DNA of 14,329 nt from CANJBX01 sp041487815 (GTDB taxonomy: Bacteria > Pseudomonadota > Alphaproteobacteria > Rhizobiales > Xanthobacteraceae): positions 1-14,329 of the forward strand of contig JBGPOB010000062.1 in the NCBI GenBank assembly GCA_041487815.1, read 5' to 3'. This document shows positions 7,288-14,329 of the stretch, one piece after another (position 1 is the first letter of the stretch; the number at the start of each line of letters is the position of its first letter). The notes beneath the pieces were generated by a model. The model worked only from the letters and a program-made list of their open reading frames with translations. It made no database searches and had not been told where the DNA came from. Position numbers and translations under genes: made by a program.

Positions 7288-7342
7288 GGGAGCGGGTCGG
7301 CTCCCACATGACAAACGGTCCGGACGCCGCAAGCGGGTCCGG
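7288..7342 (+). promoter_or_regulatory. Two consecutive hairpins in the clpB upstream region
   Basis: GGGAGC (7288-7293) pairs with GCTCCC (7300-7305) over six bases. CCGGAC (7320-7325) pairs with GTCCGG (7337-7342) over eleven. They lie between the divergent MOSC and clpB genes, about 80-130 nt before the clpB start. They could belong to the clpB leader or to DNA-level control. I see no convincing RpoH-type promoter (CTTG...CTATAT) on the clpB side and no ROSE-like pairing with its ribosome-binding site. Confidence 0.35.
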
Positions 7343-7419
7343 GCGGGGAATTGTCCTACGAGGGTGTTGCGGCCGCGCCATTCGCGCCAGGGCGACCGAG
7401 ACAGGCTGAGGAATGCGAC

Positions 7420-10017
<2,598 letters not shown>

Positions 10018-10025
10018 TTTTACCG

Positions 10026-10106
10026 GTCATTGCGAGCGCGTAGCGCGAAGCAATCTCGATCCATGGCGGGATTGCTTCGTCGCGCTGTTGCGCTCCTCGC
10101 AATGAC
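10026..10106. repeat. Palindromic intergenic repeat C
   Basis: The outer arms GTCATTGCGAG (10026-10036) and CTCGCAATGAC (10096-10106) pair perfectly. The inner arms CGAAGCAATC (10046-10055) and GATTGCTTCG (10070-10079) do the same. This GTCATTGCGAG...CTCGCAATGAC pattern is a dispersed element in many Bradyrhizobium-type genomes. It starts nine bases after the clpB stop, so it is a candidate terminator or mRNA 3' stabiliser for clpB. Confidence 0.88.
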
Positions 10107-10320
10107 AATCTGGTGAGAAAGACAACAACGCGTAGGGTGGCGCTGAGCGCAGCGAAGCCCACCGATCTGCGCGTCGATTCTCATTCGCGCGTGGGCATCG
10201 CTGAAGCGATGCCCACCCTACGCTTGCTCCTCGCAATGACAATCTGGTGAGAAAGACAACAACGCGTAGGGTGGCGCTGAGCGTAGCGAAGCCCACCGAT
10301 CTGCGCGTGTATTCTCAATC
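10092..10320 (+). repeat. Partial tandem duplication, 134-bp unit, 95-bp second copy
   Basis: Bases 10092-10186 recur at 10226-10320 with 91 of 95 positions identical; differences are at 10150, 10175, 10176 and 10184. The unit starts in the right arm of repeat C, crosses the linker with AATCTGGTGAGAAAGACAAC, and runs into the left half of repeat D. The second copy breaks off before the right arm of D. This looks like a fairly recent slippage or recombination duplication followed by loss of the end. Confidence 0.85.
10130..10223. repeat. Palindromic intergenic repeat D
   Basis: The outer arms GCGTAGGGTGG (10130-10140) and CCACCCTACGC (10213-10223) are perfectly complementary. The right side also holds a perfect 11-bp hairpin, GTGGGCATCGC-TGAA-GCGATGCCCAC (10191-10216). 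This is a different repeat family from C, nested in the same intergenic region. A truncated second copy of the left half follows at 10264-10297. Confidence 0.87.
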
Positions 10321-10329
10321 TACACGCAG
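10301..10329 (-). terminator. Possible higBA terminator hairpin
   Basis: CGTGTA (10306-10311) pairs with TACACG (10321-10326) over nine bases, and CTG/CAG (10301-10303/10327-10329) can extend the stem past a two-base bulge. It lies four bases beyond the higA stop on the minus strand. There is no U-run on the exit side, so termination is only a possibility. Confidence 0.35.
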
Positions 10330-10332
10330 CAC

Positions 10333-10737
10333 TCACGCCGCTTTTCGCTTTCGCGCCCGTTTCCCTTTCGTCTTCCTCGGCGGCGGCGGCAGCAGCATGT
10401 CGGCAGGCACGCGAAAGCGCGCGCGCAGCCGCTGCACCATCGCCATGCTGAGCCGCTTCTTGCCGCTCAGCACTTCGCTCACGCGGCTTGCGGTGCCGAG
10501 AATCGGAACCATGTCGGCGCGCGAAAGCCCGTGCTGATCCATGAGGTAGCGCACGACATCGGCTGCGCGCGGCATCCGGCGCGGCCATTTTGCTTCCTCG
10601 TAGGCCGCGATCAGCCGCGCCTGGGCCGCAAGCCGCGCGATGTCGTCCGCCGCGTCCGACGCCATCAGCTTCCCGGCCAGCGCCCGCGCGCGCGCAAGCT
10701 CGGCGTCGCTGTCGATCACAATAAGGTTTGCATTCAT
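10333..10737 (-). CDS. higA: HigA-like antitoxin, XRE-type HTH protein
   Basis: The 134-residue protein should neutralise the HigB toxin encoded just upstream and repress their shared promoter. Residues about 35-65 (ARLAAQARLIAAYEEAKWP) match the N-terminal dimer helices of HigA. The helix-turn-helix lies at about 69-103, with LMDQHGLSRADMVPILGTAS and RVSEVLSGKKRLS. After the HTH the chain ends in an unusual tail, PPPPRKTKGKRARKRKAA (117-134), with ten Lys/Arg in the last 14 residues. The start ATG overlaps the higB stop by one base (TGATG), and GGAG lies eight bases upstream within higB. An open frame extends further upstream but is only the shadow of higB. The gene faces clpB across a repeat-rich spacer. 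Family assignment is firm; partner specificity is inferred from adjacency. Confidence 0.9.
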   Translation of the reverse strand: MNANLIVIDSDAELARARALAGKLMASDAADDIARLAAQARLIAAYEEAKWPRRMPRAADVVRYLMDQHGLSRADMVPILGTASRVSEVLSGKKRLSMAMVQRLRARFRVPADMLLPPPPRKTKGKRARKRKAA

Positions 10738-11048
10738 CACACCGTCTCCGCATCGATCCTGTCGTATTCGGCATGCGACCCGAAGAACCGGATCGCCAGC
10801 ACGCCCGCCCGATAATTGACGGCCGTGACCAGCCGGTAGTCGTTGCCCTTGATATTGAACACCGCGCGGCCGCGCTTGAGGATGCTCGCCTTTGGGTGCG
10901 AGCGTTTCACATCTTCCGGACTGCGCCATTCCGCGCGGTCTGCAATGGACAACCAAACGTCGAATTGCGCCCGCGCCGCTTTGATTCCTTGATGGCCGGC
11001 GTTGCTCGCGAAATAGCGTTCGGCGATCTGCAAGCCGACGACGATCAT
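10737..11048 (-). CDS. higB: HigB-like toxin, RelE-fold mRNA interferase
   Basis: The 103-residue protein has the HigB_toxin pattern: a helical N-terminus (LQIAERYFASNAGHQGIKAARAQFDVWL, 6-33), SPEDVKRSHPKASIL (43-57), then the strand block RAVFNIKGNDYRLVTAVNY (61-79) and VLAIRFFGSHAEYDRID (83-99). Such toxins cleave mRNA on the ribosome; the basic residues R61, K67, R72 and R87 and H92 are the sort used. The toxin comes first and the antitoxin second, the reverse of most type II pairs but normal for hig loci. Its TGA overlaps the higA ATG, which fits coupled translation. The ATG at 11048 has no good Shine-Dalgarno, and the -10-like GATAAT is only nine bases upstream, so the transcript may be nearly leaderless. 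It lies 124 nt downstream of the M23 peptidase gene. Confidence 0.9.
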   Translation of the reverse strand: MIVVGLQIAERYFASNAGHQGIKAARAQFDVWLSIADRAEWRSPEDVKRSHPKASILKRGRAVFNIKGNDYRLVTAVNYRAGVLAIRFFGSHAEYDRIDAETV

Positions 11049-11057
11049 TGCTTACAG

Positions 11058-11086
11058 ATTATCACGATTTTCCAAAAAATGGAACC
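11058..11086 (-). promoter_or_regulatory. Putative higBA promoter with palindromic operator
   Basis: On the minus strand GATAAT (11063-11058) resembles a -10 box. A weak -35 (GGTTCC, 11086-11081) stands 17 bases away. An inverted repeat, TTCCA-5-TGGAA, fills 11070-11084 between and over these boxes, in an AT-rich patch unlike its surroundings. HigA proteins usually bind a palindrome over their own promoter, so this is the natural operator candidate. No other copy was noticed in the window. Confidence 0.5.
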
Positions 11087-11172
11087 CGCGTGCGGTGGTC
11101 TTGAGCGCGTTTTCGGCAGGTTGGCGGACGACCAGCTGGCCGCTGGCAACATCCAGGTCGGGCGAGATGAGG

Positions 11173-13218
11173 CTATCGCCCGACGCCGTTGCTGGTCTGC
11201 GCCACGCGCGCCGGCGCCTGCACCATCATGCCGTCAAGCCGGTCGCGTTCCTTCTCGAATGACGCGAATACCGGGCCGTCGAGCGCGCGGCCGCGCGGCA
11301 GCTTGATGCGCATGGGATCGACGAAGCGGCCGTTGACCAGGATTTCGTAGTGGACGTGCGCGCCGGTTGAAAGTCCGGTCGAGCCGACGAAGCCGATCAA
11401 CTGTCCCTGCCGCACGCGCTTGCCGGGTTCCATGCCGCGGGCGAAAGCGGTCATGTGGCCGTAGGCCGTCTCGTAGCCGTTGGCATGTTTGATGCGAATG
11501 TACTTGCCGTAGCCGGATTCCCAGCCGACCTTTTCGATTGTGCCGTTGCCGGACGCGTAGATCGGCGTTCCCATCGGGGCGGCCCAATCGATTCCGGTAT
11601 GCATCTTGGTGTAGCCGAGAATCGGATGGTTTCGCGCGCCGAAGCCCGAGCGCATGATTCCGTTGCCGACCGGCTTGCGCACAAGGAACTTCTTCGCGCT
11701 CTTGCCGGTCTCGTCGTAATAATCGACGAGGCCGTCGTCGTTGGTCTGGTAGCGGTAAAATCGCTTGACCTCGCCGCCGACCGTCAGCGATGCGTACAGC
11801 ACGTCGTTTTTCGAATCCGCCGCCGGTGTCTCGTCCTCGCCGGCGTAGAGAACCTCGAACGCGTCGCCAGGCTGGGTCCTGCGCTGGAAATCGACGTCAT
11901 AGGAATAGACGCGGACCAAATCATCGATGACCTGGCGCGGCACCTGGTTGCGCAGCGCGGTCTCATAGATGCTTTGGTAGAGCCTGACGCCGGAACCGTC
12001 GTCTTCGGCTTCTTCCTCGCTGGCGCTTGCAACCTGGGTGTCGGCGCTTTGCACGTCGACGGGTACGTACTTGCCGAGATCCGACAGTGCGACCACCGCT
12101 TCGACCGCGCTGTCGCCGACGACGATGACTCGCATCGGCTGTGGCCGACCGGCCACCAGTGCCAAAAGGACGCGCAGCTTCTGGCCTTCTTTCAAGCCAT
12201 TATCGTTGCCGCGTGGGCCGAGTACCGCGACGATGGCTTTGATGTCATTCGGGCTGGCGCCGAGGTCACGCAGGATCGAAGCGACGCTGTCGCCCTTTTT
12301 TGCGGCGACGACCTTTTCGTTGGCATTGCTATTGCTGCCGGTCTGGTTGCTGGTCTTCGGCAGCAAGGTGATATTTTCCGGGACGATGCGCGTTTCAAAT
12401 CCGGCATAGGGATCCTGCGCGGCCGCCGGCGCATATGCGAGTTTCGTGCCGTCGATGGAGCCATTCGCGCTGGCGTATCGCGCCGGCGCGCTGCCGGTGA
12501 AGCTCGTCGTTTCGCGCACGCGTGCGATCACGTCGTCGATCGGAACCGTCGCGGCGAGCCTTATGCGTGCGAGCAACGGCGCGAGGTCGCGCGTCACAAA
12601 GGAAACCTCGGCGTCGGGCTCGGCGGCCGCGGCGTCGACGGTGGCGCGCGTCGCGCCGTCGGAGTCGCCCAGCATGATCTTCTGGGGATTGAACGGCGGA
12701 ATGTTTGCGGAGAGCTCGGATAGGGACAACGCGAGATTGGACGATACCCGCACAAACGGCCGGACGCGAACGACCTCGCGATTGCCGGCACGATTGGTCG
12801 TGGAAACCTTGATGACATGGCGCGCGGAATTTGCCTCGCCAGCGGCCGGCAACCGATCGGATTTGTGCGTGATCGCGCTAATCCGTTCGCCGATGCCGGC
12901 GAGTGAACCGCGCAAGGCGGTTTGCAGGCGCTCCGGCACCGTTGCAAAATTGGTCTCGCCATCGAGTGCCGCAAAAACGGCGCCACCCATCAGGCCGGCG
13001 CCGCATAGTCCCGCGAGAATGGTGCCGCTGAACCACTGCACCGAAATGCGCCGCCGGTCGACGGCGACAGCGTCGCCATCAACGGACAACGGAGGCTCGT
13101 CGCCAAGGTCGATTGCGACCGAGGCAACGGTCCACTCTGAACCGCGCAGCCTAGCGTGATCCAAGTTCACGTCCCCCAAGACTGGCGCGTCCACCACAAC
13201 ATCGCCACCCATCGTCAT
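11173..13218 (-). CDS. Membrane-anchored M23 (LytM) family metallopeptidase
   Basis: The 681-residue protein probably cuts peptidoglycan cross-bridges in the periplasm or activates other wall hydrolases. A short cytoplasmic part (1-60) is followed by one membrane segment (about 61-85, WFSGTILAGLCGAGLMGGAVFAA). A long, poorly conserved region comes next, with a LysM/OapA-like segment at about 302-352 (VVAAKKGDSVASILRDLG). The M23 domain occupies about 515-640 and keeps the zinc ligands: MHTGID (H540, D544), YGHM (H588) and HVHYE (H621, H623). All catalytic residues appear intact, so it is not a degenerate EnvC/NlpD-type activator. I chose the ATG at 13218; the frame is open to 13647, but the extra 143 residues cross the rrn promoter and look non-coding. 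The ribosome-binding site is weak, and a second in-frame ATG lies two codons downstream. It is divergent from the rRNA gene and upstream of higBA. Confidence 0.9.
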   Translation of the reverse strand: MTMGGDVVVDAPVLGDVNLDHARLRGSEWTVASVAIDLGDEPPLSVDGDAVAVDRRRISVQWFSGTILAGLCGAGLMGGAVFAALDGETNFATVPERLQTALRGSLAGIGERISAITHKSDRLPAAGEANSARHVIKVSTTNRAGNREVVRVRPFVRVSSNLALSLSELSANIPPFNPQKIMLGDSDGATRATVDAAAAEPDAEVSFVTRDLAPLLARIRLAATVPIDDVIARVRETTSFTGSAPARYASANGSIDGTKLAYAPAAAQDPYAGFETRIVPENITLLPKTSNQTGSNSNANEKVVAAKKGDSVASILRDLGASPNDIKAIVAVLGPRGNDNGLKEGQKLRVLLALVAGRPQPMRVIVVGDSAVEAVVALSDLGKYVPVDVQSADTQVASASEEEAEDDGSGVRLYQSIYETALRNQVPRQVIDDLVRVYSYDVDFQRRTQPGDAFEVLYAGEDETPAADSKNDVLYASLTVGGEVKRFYRYQTNDDGLVDYYDETGKSAKKFLVRKPVGNGIMRSGFGARNHPILGYTKMHTGIDWAAPMGTPIYASGNGTIEKVGWESGYGKYIRIKHANGYETAYGHMTAFARGMEPGKRVRQGQLIGFVGSTGLSTGAHVHYEILVNGRFVDPMRIKLPRGRALDGPVFASFEKERDRLDGMMVQAPARVAQTSNGVGR

Positions 13219-13495
13219 TGTGTACGGTGGGCATAAGGCGAAATTCAGCCCGTCACGATGCCGCGCCCGGCATGGACAGTCAACGCACGTGTCAACCGGT
13301 AAATTGCGCGCTTGCGAACGTCGCGTCGCGGCGGGGCATCGAGTCCAAGTGCAAAACTGCGGATGATTGTGGCCGCAATACGGCGCGCGGTGGGACGCTT
13401 CATCGATCGGATGGCGGCCAGTTGCGAGCCCGGCTGCGCCGCACGCCGGATGACAAATCTGCCCGTAAACACGCCGGAAAGCCGATGCTGCGGTG
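13219..13495. other. Spacer between the M23 gene and the rrn promoter
   Basis: These 277 bp separate the divergent M23 peptidase and rRNA genes. They should hold the M23 promoter and any upstream activator sites of the rrn promoter, but I see no convincing -35/-10 pair for the M23 gene and no clear repeat. Two TTGAC motifs on the minus strand near 13276-13292 lack partners at the right spacing. Confidence 0.6.
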
Positions 13496-13525
13496 TTGAC
13501 AATGGCGCGGGACGGGGCATATAAG
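13496..13525 (+). promoter_or_regulatory. rRNA operon promoter
   Basis: The -35 box TTGACA (13496-13501) is a perfect consensus and is followed after 18 bases by TATAAG (13520-13525). The bases after the -10 box, GTCCCGG, are GC-rich, as in discriminators of ppGpp-sensitive stable RNA promoters. Transcription should start near 13532. It reads into the 16S gene about 365 nt downstream. Confidence 0.85.
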
Positions 13526-13895
13526 TCCCGGACTGGCGCGCCGCCGTTTGGCGCGATGGCGCGCCTTCGAAGCACCTCACTCATAGCAGTGACAGGGCCT
13601 CCGGCCTCGGTCGGAAGGTTGACGCTTCGACGGCTCTCCGGTGTCACCCGGAGGGTGGGACCGTCTTGGTTCCGGGCTGTTTGAAAAGTGAATCGGAAGA
13701 AAGAGAAACGTGGACGGCGGGGTCCTTGCGGGCCGCTTTCCCATCGCGAAGCAATTCAAGATGGGTAGCGGCCGGACGAGACTTCGGCGGTCTTACGTTT
13801 CAAGGTACATCGCTGATTGCGTAAACCTTCGGGTGCGCGCAATCGGGTGATGGACCTCGTCAAAACGTGAGTGACTAGCCGAGATCAATCTCATC
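13526..13895 (+). other. rRNA operon leader with boxA-like antitermination site
   Basis: The transcribed leader lies between the rrn promoter and 16S. GCTGTTTGAA (13676-13685) resembles boxA, the NusB/S10 loading site for rRNA antitermination. Just before it, CTCCGG (13636-13641) and CCGGAG (13648-13653) form a perfect 6-bp hairpin. Further on, GATTGCG and CGCAATC (about 13816-13845) can pair. The last bases before 16S should be one strand of the RNase III processing stem, but its partner lies outside the window. No protein gene is seen here. Confidence 0.75.

Positions 13896-14329
<434 letters not shown>

Larger units (their letters stand above)
10018..10332. other. Repeat-filled intergenic region between clpB and higA
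   Basis: These 315 bp hold no gene. They consist almost wholly of palindromic repeats: an 81-bp element (10026-10106), a short linker, a 94-bp element (10130-10223), and a partial second copy of the linker and second element up to about 10320. A last small hairpin sits next to the higA stop. Short open frames across it are repeat artefacts. Confidence 0.85.

Noticed and set aside
7351..7419. Earlier TTG start for clpB
   Set aside because: The added 23 residues do not resemble any ClpB N-terminus, while the ATG at 7420 has a good ribosome-binding site and the standard MDLEKFTERA beginning.
10018..10332. CRISPR array or transposon in the repeat-rich spacer after clpB
   Set aside because: The repeats are palindromic and of two different families, without equal-length spacers, cas genes, a transposase or target-site duplications. 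They fit dispersed intergenic palindromes with a partial duplication.
10738..10956. N-terminal extension of HigA
   Set aside because: This stretch is the out-of-frame shadow of higB; the ATG overlapping the higB stop with a GGAG site is the natural start.
11049..11172. Possible hairpin terminator for the M23 gene (CCAGC/GCTGG near 11130-11144)
   Set aside because: The stem is only five pairs with no U-run after it on the minus strand, so it does not stand out from GC-rich background.
11455..12723. Plus-strand open frame of 422 codons antisense to the M23 peptidase
   Set aside because: It mirrors the codon pattern of the peptidase gene, which has all zinc ligands. The Val/Ala/Asp-rich product is typical of a reverse-frame shadow.
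13219..13647. N-terminal extension of the M23 peptidase by 143 residues
   Set aside because: The extension runs through the consensus rrn promoter and leader, has many Cys/His/Arg residues with no family match, and separates the membrane segment from its usual near-N-terminal position.

Overview
This window comes from a GC-rich alphaproteobacterium, most likely of the order Hyphomicrobiales and close to the Bradyrhizobium/Xanthobacteraceae group. Three things point there: the 5' third of a 16S rRNA gene with alphaproteobacterial features (GCGAACGCTGGCGGCAGGC near the start and a short helix 17), an rrn leader of the Bradyrhizobium type, and three families of intergenic palindromic repeats common in that group. 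I cannot name a genus from the sequence alone.

Layout, left to right. polA (3' part only, +) and pyrE (+) converge on a two-gene minus-strand block, a RidA-family protein followed by a GT4 glycosyltransferase. A divergent region of about 240 bp separates that block from an ArsB/NhaD-type membrane transporter (+). The transporter converges on a second minus-strand pair, a MOSC-domain protein followed by an LhgO-like FAD oxidoreductase. A 216-bp divergent region leads to clpB (+), a complete bichaperone disaggregase gene. Downstream of clpB is a 315-bp patch of stacked palindromic repeats with a partial tandem duplication. Then come a HigB-HigA type toxin-antitoxin pair (-) and a large membrane-anchored M23 (LytM) cell-wall peptidase (-). 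The window ends with the promoter, leader and first ~430 nt of a 16S rRNA gene (+).

Most genes are core or housekeeping: DNA repair and replication, pyrimidine synthesis, protein disaggregation, cell-wall remodelling and rRNA. The accessory content is the higBA module, the repeat cluster beside it, and perhaps the GT4/RidA pair. All three convergent gene junctions (pyrE/GT4, transporter/FAD oxidoreductase, clpB/higA) carry palindromic repeats that can fold into hairpins and could act as bidirectional terminators. None of the three divergent regions carries these repeat families.

I found no phage, transposase, CRISPR array, biosynthetic cluster or clear new multi-gene system. The most distinctive observations are a RidA-like protein that appears to lack the deaminase arginine and has a histone-H1-like basic tail, a HigA antitoxin with a Pro4-plus-basic tail, the convergent-junction repeat pattern, and the partial 134-bp tandem duplication downstream of clpB.
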